Of a DNA stretch of 64,000 bases, positions 38,507-47,561 are shown piece by piece; position 1 is the first letter of the stretch; the number at the start of each line of letters is the position of its first letter. The translations under genes were made by a program, and so were the position numbers. The stretch spans positions 1-64,000 of the forward strand of contig NZ_JRUQ01000055.1 of assembly GCF_000773975.1 (NCBI RefSeq), read 5' to 3'. The notes under the pieces are model-generated. The model ran no database searches, was not told the DNA's origin, and worked only from the letters and a program-made list of their open reading frames with translations. This DNA is from Erwinia typographi. GTDB lineage: Bacteria > Pseudomonadota > Gammaproteobacteria > Enterobacterales > Enterobacteriaceae.

Positions 38507-39223
38507 CTACACCGTCATCCAGGTATTGAGCATACTGTCGTCCAGCTGTGCGACCTTGCCGTGGGCCACATTGCGCCCGCGATGCAGCAGCAGGAAATAG
38601 TCGGCCACCTTACGGATAAACGAAATCCGCTGCTCAAGCAGCAGGATCGTCAGGCCGAAATCATGATTCAGACGATGGATCAGGTTACCCATCTCTTCTT
38701 CCAGCCATGGCGACATGCCTTCCGTCGGCTCATCAAGAATAAGTAGCTTAGGCTGTAGCACCAGCGCTCTGGCCAGCGCCAGCTGCTGCTGCTGGTCAAG
38801 CTGCAATTCGCCGCTGCGCTGATGCCGTAAAGAGTAAAGGGCAGGAAACAGGTCGTAGACCATTTGCGGAATGGCCCGGTGCCGCTCCATCCCCGCCCCC
38901 GCCAACAGGGCAATTTGCAGGTTTTCCTCCACGCTGAGCTGAGAGAAAATCTGTCGCCCCTGCGGCACGTAGCCAATGCCTAACGCCGCGCGCTGCTCCA
39001 TCGGCTGTAGCAGCAGATCCTGCGGGGGGAGGTTAGCCTCCTGCCAAATCATCGAGCCGCTGTTGATCGGCAGGTGACCCATAATGCAGTTTACCAGCGT
39101 GGTTTTGCCCATGCCGGGTCGTCCAAGAACGCCGGTGCAGGTGCCTGGGGGAAGATCCAGATCGACATCCCACAGAATATGATGTTGTCCATAAAATTGG
39201 TTGATAGAACGTAAGCTGAGCAT
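38507..39223 (-). CDS. Orphan UrtE/LivF-like ABC ATPase with an altered signature motif
   Basis: Resembles the UrtE ATPase of urea ABC importers (238 aa). It has N-terminal QFYGQHHILWDVDLDLPPG, Walker A GRPGMGKTT, the UrtE-like stretch GIGYVPQGRQIFSQLSVEEN, and Walker B LLILDEPTEGMSPWLEEE. The ABC signature, normally LSGGQQQQ, reads LQLDQQQQ, so the conserved SGG is lost. No urtABCD partner genes are nearby. GGAGGAG lies before ATG 39223. It may be a degenerate or repurposed remnant of a urt operon. Confidence 0.8.
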   Translation of the reverse strand: MLSLRSINQFYGQHHILWDVDLDLPPGTCTGVLGRPGMGKTTLVNCIMGHLPINSGSMIWQEANLPPQDLLLQPMEQRAALGIGYVPQGRQIFSQLSVEENLQIALLAGAGMERHRAIPQMVYDLFPALYSLRHQRSGELQLDQQQQLALARALVLQPKLLILDEPTEGMSPWLEEEMGNLIHRLNHDFGLTILLLEQRISFIRKVADYFLLLHRGRNVAHGKVAQLDDSMLNTWMTV

Positions 39224-39375
39224 CTGACACTCTCCTCCAGACAGTTTTCGATCGCACCTGGTTGCATCCGCTCTACGTCGTGTGGCAAACAGTCGTCAAC
39301 GTTTCTGATGAAACGCCTGCGGCTTCGTGCTCCTCGCTCTGGTGTTATGAAAGCGTGAGGCGGTTACTCCTGTCT

Positions 39376-39391
39376 TGCAATAGCCAGGCCA
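39376..39391 (-). promoter_or_regulatory. Possible sigma-54 promoter of the UrtE-like gene
   Basis: The minus strand reads TGGCCTGGCTATTGCA, matching the sigma-54 pattern TGGCAC-N5-TTGCA at nine of ten defined positions plus correct GG/GC spacing. It lies about 150 bp before ATG 39223. Several GGTGCA/TGCACC half-sites (39459-39530) lie upstream, as might bind NtrC. Confidence 0.45.
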
Positions 39392-39730
39392 ACCTGGCGA
39401 AACGCTGAGAAATTACCGCATGGCCTGGTGATTAGCACCAGTAATTAGTAACGAAAGTTAAACAATTGCACCGGGTAATATTCTTCTGCACTCTGGGGGT
39501 GCCAGGGAGTAATCGATTGTGGTGCAATTGCCTGCCGCGAAGGCAAATGGGCGCTGTCACGAGACTGTAAAAAACGCGGAAAAAATGCTAGCCGCGGCGG
39601 GTGAAATATGCCTTTCAGGTCCATGAATCCTCGGGCGTCAGGTTAAAATAATGCAAAAAAAATTATTTGCGCGGTCGATCGCAGGTCAGCGCTGATTTAT
39701 ACACATCAGACGGTTCGGGCGCTGAAATCA

Positions 39731-39755
39731 GTTATCCACCATTCCTGTGGATAAC
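39731..39755. promoter_or_regulatory. Convergent DnaA-box pair upstream of uvrB
   Basis: GTTATCCAC (39731-39739) and GTGGATAAC (39747-39755) form a perfect inverted repeat with a 7-base spacer. The right arm contains TGTGGATAA, the exact complement of the DnaA box TTATCCACA; the left arm TTATCCACC differs at one base. A DnaA site near uvrB has been described in E. coli. Confidence 0.65.
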
Positions 39756-40048
39756 CATGTGTATGAACGTCTGAAAACTTACGTAAAGCTAGAGCGGGCG
39801 CGGCCTGAGCACGAGTTGCTGTGAAACTCGGCTTCCAGTGTAACTGTTAATAAATCAACACGTTAATGAAAATCAAGCGCAAGAAAATTCCCATATATGC
39901 TGGCCACCGCATTTTGTCTGTGGTGCTTGACAATTGTTAAAGTTCATCTCCTTTTGGGGATAACCAACACCGGCTGGCGACTGGCTTTCTTTCACGCTGG
40001 GCTGCGGAGGAGCAACGCTGCTGTCTTGCAACGCATCATGCAAAATAA

Positions 40049-40064
40049 CTGTGATTATATCCAG
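40049..40064. promoter_or_regulatory. LexA (SOS) box of uvrB
   Basis: CTGTGATTATATCCAG has the LexA form CTG-N10-CAG with an AT-rich centre. It lies at the position of the E. coli uvrB SOS box, about 80 bp before the start codon. TAAAAT elements downstream may serve as -10 boxes. Confidence 0.85.
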
Positions 40065-40143
40065 TCTTTTTTGCTGGTAAAATCGTCTGGTACGGGTAAA
40101 ATTAGAATCCTGTCCGCGCGAATCATTACCAGGTAGCCATGCA

Positions 40144-42168
40144 ATGAGCAAAGTCTTTAAACTCAACTCCGAATTCAAACCCGCAGGCGATCAGCCTGAG
40201 GCGATCCGTCGGCTCGAAGAGGGGCTGGAGGACGGGTTGGCGCATCAGACGCTGCTCGGCGTAACGGGTTCTGGTAAAACTTTTACCGTCGCCAACGTGA
40301 TAGCCGACCTTAATCGTCCAACGATGGTGCTGGCGCCAAATAAAACGCTGGCGGCGCAGCTGTACGGCGAAATGAAAGAGTTCTTCCCCGATAACGCGGT
40401 CGAGTACTTCGTCTCTTACTACGACTACTATCAGCCCGAAGCCTACGTGCCCAGCTCTGATACTTTTATCGAAAAGGATGCCTCGGTAAACGAGCACATC
40501 GAGCAGATGCGCCTGTCGGCCACCAAAGCGCTGCTGGAGCGACGGGATGTGATTGTGGTGGCTTCGGTCTCCGCAATTTACGGTCTGGGCGACCCGGATC
40601 TCTATCTGAAGATGATGCTGCACCTGACGCGCGGCATGGTCATTGACCAGCGCGCCATTCTGCGTCGGCTTTCGGAACTTCAGTACACGCGAAACGATCA
40701 GGCCTTCCAGCGCGGCACTTTCCGCGTACGCGGCGAGGTGATCGATATCTTCCCGGCAGAGTCGGACGACTATGCGCTCCGCGTGGAGCTGTTTGATGAA
40801 GAGGTGGAGCGCCTGTCGATCTTCGACCCGCTTACCGGCCAGGTTAGCTCGATTGTCCCGCGTTACACTATCTACCCTAAGACGCACTATGTGACCCCGC
40901 GCGAGCGCATCCTTCAGGCGATGGAGGAGATCAAGGTCGAGCTGGTCGAACGTCGCAAGGTGCTGCTGGACAATAACAAGCTGCTGGAAGAGCAGCGTAT
41001 TTCTCAGCGTACTCAGTTTGACCTGGAGATGATGAACGAGCTGGGCTACTGCTCAGGCATTGAAAACTACTCGCGCTACCTTTCCGGGCGTGGGCCAGGT
41101 GAAGCGCCGCCCACGCTGTTTGACTATCTGCCGGCGGATGGTCTGCTGGTGGTTGATGAATCCCACGTCACCATTCCGCAAATTGGCGGCATGTATAAGG
41201 GCGACCGCGCGCGTAAAGAGACGCTGGTGGAGTACGGTTTTCGCCTGCCTTCCGCGCTGGATAACCGCCCGATGAGGTTTGAAGAGTTTGAGGCGCTGGC
41301 GCCGCAGACTATCTATGTCTCCGCCACGCCGGGCAACTATGAGCTGGAAAAATCCGGCGGCGAGGTGATTGATCAGGTGGTACGCCCAACCGGTCTGTTG
41401 GACCCGCTGATCGAAGTACGTCCGGTAGGGACGCAGGTTGACGATCTGCTCTCTGAAATTCGTCAGCGAGTCGCCATCAATGAGCGCGTGCTGGTTACGG
41501 TGCTGACCAAGCGCATGGCCGAAGACCTGACCGAATATCTGGAAGAGCACGATGAGCGGGTGCGCTATCTGCACTCGGATATCGATACCGTGGAACGGGT
41601 GGAGATCATCCGTGACCTGCGTCTGGGGGAGTTCGACGTGCTGGTAGGGATTAACCTGCTGCGTGAAGGGCTGGACATGCCGGAAGTGTCGCTGGTTGCC
41701 ATTCTGGATGCGGACAAAGAGGGCTTCCTGCGCTCCGAACGCTCACTGATCCAGACCATTGGCCGTGCGGCGCGTAACCTGAACGGCAAGGCGATCCTCT
41801 ACGGCGATAAAATCACGCCGTCAATGGCCAGAGCCATCAGCGAAACCGAGCGCCGCCGCGAGAAGCAGGAGATCTACAACGCGGAAAACGGCATCGTACC
41901 GCAGGGCCTCAACAAGAAAATTGCCGATATTCTCGAACTGGGGCAGGGCATTAACAAGAACAAAACCAAAGGGCGTGGCAAATCCTCTCGCAGCATTGTG
42001 GAAGACGATGCGCCGTATCTCGATCTGTCGCCGAAAGGGCTGCAGAAGAAGATCCACGAGCTGGAGGCCAAAATGCAGGAACATGCGCAGAATCTGGAGT
42101 TTGAAGAGGCCGCCAGTGTGCGCGACCAGCTTCATCAGGTTCGCGAGCTGTTTATCGCGGCATCCTGA
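40144..42168 (+). CDS. uvrB: Excinuclease ABC subunit B
   Basis: Damage-verifying helicase of nucleotide excision repair (674 aa, E. coli 673). Walker A is [16 protein letters not shown]. The beta-hairpin that clamps DNA carries [20 protein letters not shown]. Helicase motifs [10 protein letters not shown] and QTIGRAARN are present. The C-terminal UVR domain ([20 protein letters not shown]) contacts UvrA/UvrC. It is preceded by a LexA box, so it is SOS-inducible. A weak hairpin at 42182-42201 separates it from convergent ybhK. Confidence 0.98.
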   Translation: MSKVFKLNSEFKPAGDQPEAIRRLEEGLEDGLAHQTLLGVTGSGKTFTVANVIADLNRPTMVLAPNKTLAAQLYGEMKEFFPDNAVEYFVSYYDYYQPEAYVPSSDTFIEKDASVNEHIEQMRLSATKALLERRDVIVVASVSAIYGLGDPDLYLKMMLHLTRGMVIDQRAILRRLSELQYTRNDQAFQRGTFRVRGEVIDIFPAESDDYALRVELFDEEVERLSIFDPLTGQVSSIVPRYTIYPKTHYVTPRERILQAMEEIKVELVERRKVLLDNNKLLEEQRISQRTQFDLEMMNELGYCSGIENYSRYLSGRGPGEAPPTLFDYLPADGLLVVDESHVTIPQIGGMYKGDRARKETLVEYGFRLPSALDNRPMRFEEFEALAPQTIYVSATPGNYELEKSGGEVIDQVVRPTGLLDPLIEVRPVGTQVDDLLSEIRQRVAINERVLVTVLTKRMAEDLTEYLEEHDERVRYLHSDIDTVERVEIIRDLRLGEFDVLVGINLLREGLDMPEVSLVAILDADKEGFLRSERSLIQTIGRAARNLNGKAILYGDKITPSMARAISETERRREKQEIYNAENGIVPQGLNKKIADILELGQGINKNKTKGRGKSSRSIVEDDAPYLDLSPKGLQKKIHELEAKMQEHAQNLEFEEAASVRDQLHQVRELFIAAS

Positions 42169-42200
42169 CCTGAGGCAGCAGAGGCGGGACCTGTTCCGCC

Positions 42201-43109
42201 TTACTTTATCGCCTGAATCGCGTGCTCCAGCGCAATATGCAGCAGCTGGCGATCGTGACGGTATTTTATGTCTGCGGCTTCCAGCGGCTCCTGAATAATC
42301 AGCCGATCGGTGACGTGGCTGGTATCGGCCGCTGGCCCGACGACGACGGCGTCAATCACCTTTTTACCGATGTATTTTTCCATCATCGCCAGCTTACCCG
42401 CCAGCGGCAGCTGCGCGGCGGCGGGGCTTAGCTCTTTACCCAGATTACCGATAAATACCATGGTGGCCGGCGTGCGGCGCAGCGCCTGCGCCATATCCGG
42501 CATCAGCAGCACGGGCATCAGGCTGGTATAAAAGCTGCCTGGCCCAATCAGGATCAGATCGGCCTCGGCCACCGCCTCGATCGCTTCGCGGGTCGCGCTG
42601 ACGTTGGGGGAAAGCATCAGCTCCTGCGGCGGGAGCTGCATCTGGTCAATCTCCGTCTCGCCATAAACCTGATGGCCTTCGCTGTCGATCGCCACCAGAT
42701 CGACCGGCTGTTCCGACATCGGGATCAGGAAAGCATCGACCTTCAGCAAGTTGCGGATCAGATTAATGGCTTCAAAGGGGCGAACGCTAAGATGATCCAG
42801 CGCTTTCAGCATCAGATTGCCCAGATTGTGCCCCGCCAGCTCGCCATTGCCGCTAAAGCGATATTCGAACATCGCGGAGGCCACGCTGGGTTCTGCAATC
42901 AGCTGGTTGAGGCAGTTACGCATATCACCCCAGGCAATGCCGCCTTCCGAGCGGCGGATGCGCCCCGTTGAGCCGCCGTTATCCGTGGTAGTGACAATGC
43001 CGGTCAGGCGAGAACCCAAAGGAGAAAGGGCAGACATCACGCGGCCAAGACCGTGTCCGCCACCTAAAGCCACCACTCTGTCGAGATCGGCTAACGTGCG
43101 ATTACGCAT
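42201..43109 (-). CDS. ybhK: YvcK/CofD-family protein (gluconeogenesis factor)
   Basis: CofD-like fold protein (302 aa, E. coli YbhK 302). The glycine-rich start [20 protein letters not shown], then [12 protein letters not shown] and [10 protein letters not shown], define the family. Bacillus YvcK is needed for growth on gluconeogenic carbon and for cell shape; the enterobacterial role is less clear. Location between uvrB and moaA is the E. coli order. Confidence 0.94.
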   Translation of the reverse strand: MRNRTLADLDRVVALGGGHGLGRVMSALSPLGSRLTGIVTTTDNGGSTGRIRRSEGGIAWGDMRNCLNQLIAEPSVASAMFEYRFSGNGELAGHNLGNLMLKALDHLSVRPFEAINLIRNLLKVDAFLIPMSEQPVDLVAIDSEGHQVYGETEIDQMQLPPQELMLSPNVSATREAIEAVAEADLILIGPGSFYTSLMPVLLMPDMAQALRRTPATMVFIGNLGKELSPAAAQLPLAGKLAMMEKYIGKKVIDAVVVGPAADTSHVTDRLIIQEPLEAADIKYRHDRQLLHIALEHAIQAIK

Positions 43110-43208
43110 AAAAATCCTTGATTGTGTTTAAGCCTGGTTAATACGAGACGCAACGCATTGGTACACGGACTATTTTAGCGTAGTCCACGACAAAGCCAGG
43201 GGTAAAAA

Positions 43209-43234
43209 TCGTTATATATCATAATACATAGCGA
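43209..43234. promoter_or_regulatory. ModE-type site before moaA
   Basis: TCGTTAT (43209-43215), a 12-bp spacer, then ATAGCGA (43228-43234), one mismatch from perfect symmetry. The geometry is identical to the modA operator at 26526-26551. ModE is known to activate moaA in E. coli, and the site lies upstream of the leader RNA. Confidence 0.82.
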
Positions 43235-43260
43235 AACTCAGTTCTGGTAAGACCCTTACT

Positions 43261-43307
43261 TTGGCGGTAGAATTCTACCACCAAGATTTACCGGCGTGCG
43301 GTAAATC
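43261..43307. repeat. Two abutting inverted repeats upstream of the Moco riboswitch
   Basis: First repeat: TTGGCGGTAG (43261-43270) with CTACCACCAA (43275-43284), one mismatch. Second, starting at the next base: GATTTACC (43285-43292) with GGTAAATC (43300-43307), perfect. They lie just before the riboswitch and may be an operator, leader hairpins, or both. Confidence 0.6.
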
Positions 43308-43310
43308 ACA

Positions 43311-43416
43311 CTTAGCCCTGACGCCTACGTCTTTTGATACGGTGTCCTGGCCGCAACCTTGAGTTGCCAGGGTGCAGAAAGAAATGCCTGCATCTCCCGA
43401 TTTGGAAAGGTGTCCT
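43311..43416 (+). ncRNA. Molybdenum-cofactor (Moco) riboswitch of moaA
   Basis: The leader shows the conserved Moco RNA landmarks in order: GATACGGTG, TGGCCGCAAC, a CCAGGGTGCAG stem side, GAAAGAAATG, CCTGCATCTCCCG, and TTGGAAAGGTG. They match the E. coli moaA leader. The moaA ribosome binding site (GGAAAGG, 43404-43410) lies inside the element, so Moco binding can shut off translation. Confidence 0.9.
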
Positions 43417-43417
43417 G

Positions 43418-44404
43418 GTGTCACAATTTACCGATAACTTCGACCGCAAGTTCTATTACCTGCGACTGTCGATCACTGATGTCTGCAATTTTCGTTGTAG
43501 CTATTGCCTGCCTGACGGCTACAAACCGCAAGGGGCGAATAACAAAAGTTTTCTGTCGCTGGATGAGATCCGGCGGGTTACCCGTGCCTTTGCCGCGGCG
43601 GGAACCGAAAAAGTCCGTCTGACCGGCGGCGAACCCTCCCTGCGCCGCGACTTTACCGACATCATTGCCGCCGTACGCGAAAACCGCGCCATCCGGCAGC
43701 TGGCGGTCACCACCAACGGCTATCGTCTGGCTCGCGACGTGGCGCAGTGGCGTGACGCCGGGCTGACCGCGCTCAACGTCAGTATAGACAGCCTTGACCC
43801 CCGTCAGTTTCACGCCATTACCGGCCAGGATAAATTCCATCAGGTGATGGACGGTATTGATGCGGCGTTTGCCGCCGGTTTCAGCAAGGTGAAAGTCAAC
43901 ACCGTGCTGATGCGCGACATTAATCATAACAGCCTGCACACCTTTCTTGAGTGGATCCGTACCCGGCCCATTCAGCTACGCTTTATCGAGCTGATGGAAA
44001 CCGGCGACGGCGGCGATCTGTTCCGCACGCGCCACGTATCGGGGAAAGTGATCCGCGATCGTCTGCTCTCGCAGGGATGGGTGCGGCAAATTAGCGAGCG
44101 CAGCGCCGGGCCAGCGCAGGTGTTCTGCCACCCTGACTATCAGGGCGAAATTGGCCTGATCATGCCGTACGAAAAAGATTTCTGCAGCACCTGTAACCGC
44201 CTGCGGGTCTCGGCAACGGGCAAGCTGCATCTTTGTCTGTTTGGCGACGGCGGCATTTCACTGCGCGACCTGCTGGAAAGTGACGACCAGCAGGATCAAC
44301 TCCAGGCCCGCGTTGCCGCCAGCCTGAGCAGCAAAAAGCAGACGCATTTCCTGCATCAGGGCAATACCGGCATTACGCAAAACCTCTCTTATCTCGGTGG
44401 TTAA
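43418..44404 (+). CDS. moaA: GTP 3',8-cyclase
   Basis: Radical-SAM enzyme for the first step of Moco synthesis (328 aa, E. coli 329). The N-terminal cluster is [11 protein letters not shown], the C-terminal cluster [10 protein letters not shown] and LHLCLF, and the C-terminus ends in the required GG. The GTG at 43418 is chosen because [18 protein letters not shown] aligns with the family start; a longer open frame runs back into the riboswitch. First gene of moaABCDE. Confidence 0.96.
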   Translation: MSQFTDNFDRKFYYLRLSITDVCNFRCSYCLPDGYKPQGANNKSFLSLDEIRRVTRAFAAAGTEKVRLTGGEPSLRRDFTDIIAAVRENRAIRQLAVTTNGYRLARDVAQWRDAGLTALNVSIDSLDPRQFHAITGQDKFHQVMDGIDAAFAAGFSKVKVNTVLMRDINHNSLHTFLEWIRTRPIQLRFIELMETGDGGDLFRTRHVSGKVIRDRLLSQGWVRQISERSAGPAQVFCHPDYQGEIGLIMPYEKDFCSTCNRLRVSATGKLHLCLFGDGGISLRDLLESDDQQDQLQARVAASLSSKKQTHFLHQGNTGITQNLSYLGG

Positions 44405-44421
44405 CATTAAGGACGTTAAAA

Positions 44422-44937
44422 ATGGGTAAACCCTCAGCTGAATTTAAGTCGCTCAACGTAGCGGTACTCACCATCTCTGACAGCCGCGATGCGGCCAGCG
44501 ACAGCTCCGGTGACTATCTGCGTGAGGCGGCAACCGAAGCCGGTCATCAGGTGCTGGACCATGTACTGATCAAAGACGATCGCTACCAGATTCGTGCTCA
44601 CGCCTCCCGCTGGATCGCCAGCAGCGATGTTCAGGTGGTGCTGATTAACGGCGGCACCGGATTCAACAGCAAGAACAGTACGCCCGAAGCGCTGCTGCCG
44701 CTGTTTGATCGTGAAATTGAAGGATTCGGCGAGCTGTTCCGCATGATCTCTTATGAAGACATCGGCACCTCGACGATTCAGTCCCGCGCGGTTGCTGGCG
44801 TGGCCAACGGGACGGTGATTTTTGCCGTGCCGGGTTCAACCAGTGCCTGCCAGATGGCGTGGGAAAGGATTATCCAGGATCAGCTGGATGCGCGCACCCG
44901 TCCCTGTAATTTTGTCTCGCATGTGAAGAAGCCCTAA
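44422..44937 (+). CDS. moaB: Molybdopterin adenylyltransferase-like protein MoaB
   Basis: MogA/MoaB-fold protein (171 aa, E. coli 170). Motifs: [40 protein letters not shown], and [15 protein letters not shown]. In E. coli MoaB is dispensable because MogA does the adenylylation. It lies 17 nt after moaA and 4 nt before moaC. Confidence 0.96.
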   Translation: MGKPSAEFKSLNVAVLTISDSRDAASDSSGDYLREAATEAGHQVLDHVLIKDDRYQIRAHASRWIASSDVQVVLINGGTGFNSKNSTPEALLPLFDREIEGFGELFRMISYEDIGTSTIQSRAVAGVANGTVIFAVPGSTSACQMAWERIIQDQLDARTRPCNFVSHVKKP

Positions 44938-44941
44938 CGTT

Positions 44942-45427
44942 ATGTCGCAACTTACCCACATCAATGCCTCCGGCGAGGCGCATATGGTGGATGTTTCCGC
45001 CAAAAACGACACCGTGCGTGAAGCGCGTGCCGAAGCCTTCGTGAAGATGCATCCTGAAACCCTGAAGATGATTGTCGACGGCAGCCATCATAAAGGCGAT
45101 GTTTTCGCTACCGCGCGGATCGCCGGTATTCAGGCCGCCAAGCGCACCTGGGAACTGATTCCGCTCTGCCATCCGCTGCTGCTCAGCAAAGTTGAGGTTT
45201 CGCTTTTTGCCGACGAGGCGAACAGCCAGGTGCGGATTGAGTCGTTGTGCCGCCTGACCGGCAAAACGGGCGTGGAGATGGAAGCGTTGACGGCGGCCTC
45301 CGTGGCCGCGCTGACCATTTACGATATGTGTAAAGCCGTGCAGAAAGACATCAGCATTGAGCGGTGCCGCCTGCTGAGTAAAAGCGGCGGCAAGTCCGGT
45401 GATTTTCAGGCGGTGTCCGATGATTAA
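44942..45427 (+). CDS. moaC: Cyclic pyranopterin monophosphate synthase
   Basis: Converts 3',8-cyclo-GTP to cPMP (161 aa, same as E. coli). Motifs: [54 protein letters not shown], and the Lys-rich end [10 protein letters not shown]. Its stop overlaps the moaD start by 8 nt. Confidence 0.97.
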   Translation: MSQLTHINASGEAHMVDVSAKNDTVREARAEAFVKMHPETLKMIVDGSHHKGDVFATARIAGIQAAKRTWELIPLCHPLLLSKVEVSLFADEANSQVRIESLCRLTGKTGVEMEALTAASVAALTIYDMCKAVQKDISIERCRLLSKSGGKSGDFQAVSDD

Positions 45428-45665
45428 TGTGCTGTTTTTTGCCCAAATCCGCGAACTGGTCGGCACGGGAAGCGTGACCATGACGGAGGAGTACGCCACG
45501 GTCGAGGCGCTGCGTGCGGCGCTGGCCTCGAAGGGCGATCGCTGGGCGCTGGCGCTGGAGTCCGGCAAGGTGCTCTCTGCGGTAAACCAGACGCTGGTAG
45601 CTATGCAGTATGAGCTGAAGCCTGGCGATGAGGTCGCCTTCTTCCCGCCGGTAACCGGAGGATAA
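45420..45665 (+). CDS. moaD: Molybdopterin synthase sulfur carrier subunit
   Basis: Ubiquitin-fold sulfur carrier (81 aa, as in E. coli), thiocarboxylated at its C-terminal PPVTGG. ATG 45420 ([16 protein letters not shown]) matches the family start and overlaps moaC; an upstream in-frame ATG at 45399 lies within moaC and is unlikely. Confidence 0.95.
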   Translation: MINVLFFAQIRELVGTGSVTMTEEYATVEALRAALASKGDRWALALESGKVLSAVNQTLVAMQYELKPGDEVAFFPPVTGG

Positions 45666-45669
45666 ATAA

Positions 45670-46122
45670 ATGGAAACGCGGATCAGAGTAGGGCAGGCCC
45701 CTTTTGATATGGGCGAAGAGTACCGCTGGCTGGCGGCCTGTGATGAAGATGGCGCGGTGGTGACCTTCACCGGTAAAGTGCGCAATCACAACCTTGGTGA
45801 CAATGTTTCAGCACTGACGCTGGAGCACTATCCGGGGATGACGGAAAAAGCGCTGGCGGAGATTGTGGCCGAGGCGCGTGAGCGCTGGCCAATGCAGAGG
45901 GTGACGGTGATTCACCGCATCGGCGAACTGTTCCCCGGCGATGAGATTGTGATGGTTGGCGTCAGCGGCGCGCATCGCTCCGGCGCGTTTGCCGCCGCCG
46001 AATTTATTATGGATTACCTGAAAACCCGCGCGCCTTTCTGGAAGCGGGAAGCCACTCCGGAAGGCGAGCGCTGGGTCGAATCTCGCGACAGCGATCGCCA
46101 GTCCGCTGCGCGCTGGGAATAG
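45670..46122 (+). CDS. moaE: Molybdopterin synthase catalytic subunit
   Basis: Transfers sulfur from MoaD to cPMP, making molybdopterin (150 aa, as E. coli). Motifs: GAVVTFTGKVRNHNLGDNVS, LEHYPGMTEKAL, GVSGAHRSGAFAAAEFIMDY, and the catalytic Lys region APFWKREATPEGERWVE. Last gene of moa; a T-run (46140-46146) after a short GC stem probably ends the operon. Confidence 0.97.
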   Translation: METRIRVGQAPFDMGEEYRWLAACDEDGAVVTFTGKVRNHNLGDNVSALTLEHYPGMTEKALAEIVAEARERWPMQRVTVIHRIGELFPGDEIVMVGVSGAHRSGAFAAAEFIMDYLKTRAPFWKREATPEGERWVESRDSDRQSAARWE

Positions 46123-46239
46123 CCCAAACCGGCAGCGGCTTTTTTTCCGATCCAGGCCGATTGCGGGCCGTTCCGATGGATTATTGCCGCTGCGCTCTGT
46201 ACCCTCAGGCCATTAGCTTTATCATAAACAAGGAAAGCA

Positions 46240-47328
46240 ATGACCGCCTGTAAACGTCTTTCTCTGCTGGCGCTGATGGTGCTGGCGGGCTGTACAAGCC
46301 AGCCTGAAAAGTCGATCCCCGAGCGCCGTCCGGCCGATGTTAAAGCGCAGATTGCCCAGTTGCTTCCCCCCAAGGTCAGCGATCGTCAGGGATGGAGTAA
46401 CGATATCTTCGCTGCATTTAACGGCCAGGGGTTGGATCCTTCGCTCACCAATCTCTGCTCGGTGATTGCCGTCACCGATCAGGAATCTACCTTCAGCGCC
46501 GATGCTAACGTCCCCGGTCTGCCGGGCATTGCCTGGGGCGAGATCGATCGTCGGGCGGGCAAGCTGCATATTCCTTCCTTCCTGGTGCGCACCGCGCTGA
46601 TGATCAAATCCCCTGACGGCAAAAGCTATGCGGCCCGACTGGACAGCGTGCGCAGCGAGAAAGAGCTGAGCGCAATCTTCGATGATTTTATTGATATGGT
46701 GCCGATGGGGCAGAAGCTGTTTGGCAATCTGAACCCTGTTCACACCGGCGGGCCAATGCAGGTGAGCATTGAGTTTGCCGAAGCCCATGCCAAAGGCTAC
46801 CCGTATCCGGTAGACGGTTCGATTCGACGGGAAGTGTTCAGCCGTCGCGGCGGCGTCTGGTTCGGCACGATGCACCTGCTGGGCTACCCGGCAGATTACA
46901 GCCGACAGGTTTTCCGCTTCGCCGATTATAACGCCGGATGGTACGCCAGCCGGAATGCGGCCTTCCAGGCGGCAGTCTCAAAGCTTAGCGGAATAAAGCT
47001 GGCGCTGGATGGCGACCTGATTCTCTACGGCTCGGATGCGGCAGGCTCTACCGAGCTGGCGGTAAGGACGCTGGCTAAGCGTCTGGATATGAGCAATGGG
47101 GCGATCCGCAGCGCGCTGGAAAAAGGCGAAACGCAAGCGTTTGAAAAAACCGATCTGTGGCAGCAGGTTTTCGCGATGGCGGATAAAAATGCCGGCAGGC
47201 GCCAGCCGCGCGCGGTGCTGCCGGGTATTAAGCTGGAAAGCCCGAAAATCACCCGTAATCTGACCACGGCCTGGTTCGCCCAGCGGGTTGACGGGCGTTA
47301 TCAGAATTGCCTGGCGCGCGGCAGATAA
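46240..47328 (+). CDS. DUF1615-family outer lipoprotein
   Basis: Lipoprotein of about 362 aa with signal MTACKRLSLLALMVLAGCTS (lipobox LAGC, Cys18). The rest matches my memory of the DUF1615 family, with NLCSVIAVTDQESTFSADAN, PVHTGGPMQVSIEFAEAHAK and YNAGWYASRNAAFQAAVSKL. The QES and asymmetrically spaced aromatic motifs recall lysozyme/transglycosylase-like folds, but this is only a resemblance. AAGGAAAG precedes the ATG. Not found at this place in E. coli. Confidence 0.78.
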   Translation: MTACKRLSLLALMVLAGCTSQPEKSIPERRPADVKAQIAQLLPPKVSDRQGWSNDIFAAFNGQGLDPSLTNLCSVIAVTDQESTFSADANVPGLPGIAWGEIDRRAGKLHIPSFLVRTALMIKSPDGKSYAARLDSVRSEKELSAIFDDFIDMVPMGQKLFGNLNPVHTGGPMQVSIEFAEAHAKGYPYPVDGSIRREVFSRRGGVWFGTMHLLGYPADYSRQVFRFADYNAGWYASRNAAFQAAVSKLSGIKLALDGDLILYGSDAAGSTELAVRTLAKRLDMSNGAIRSALEKGETQAFEKTDLWQQVFAMADKNAGRRQPRAVLPGIKLESPKITRNLTTAWFAQRVDGRYQNCLARGR

Positions 47329-47561
47329 CTCTTGCTCTGGCGCCAGGTTTCCAGCGCATTCCCTGGCGTGCTGTCAACGCTTCCGCTTGTGGGGTAAATC
47401 TGTCCGTCTCTCCCTGATAAGGCTGCCAGCCAGAGAGAGTGTCCCCTCTTTCTGACCCTGAAATGTGTAAAATATAAAATGACTGTTCAAAAATCAGGGT
47501 TATCCGTGAATCAATGTTAGGGTAATATTTGTACTTTAAATTTTATCTCCATGGAATGGAT

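Larger units (their letters stand above)
39392..40143. other. Long non-coding control region between the UrtE-like gene and uvrB
   Basis: About 750 bases without a supported gene. It contains an inverted pair CAATTGCACC / GGTGCAATTG about 60 bp apart near 39459-39530. It also holds two head-on DnaA-box-like 9-mers at 39731-39755 and a LexA box at 40049-40064. A TTGACA at 39927-39932 may be a -35 element. Confidence 0.6.
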
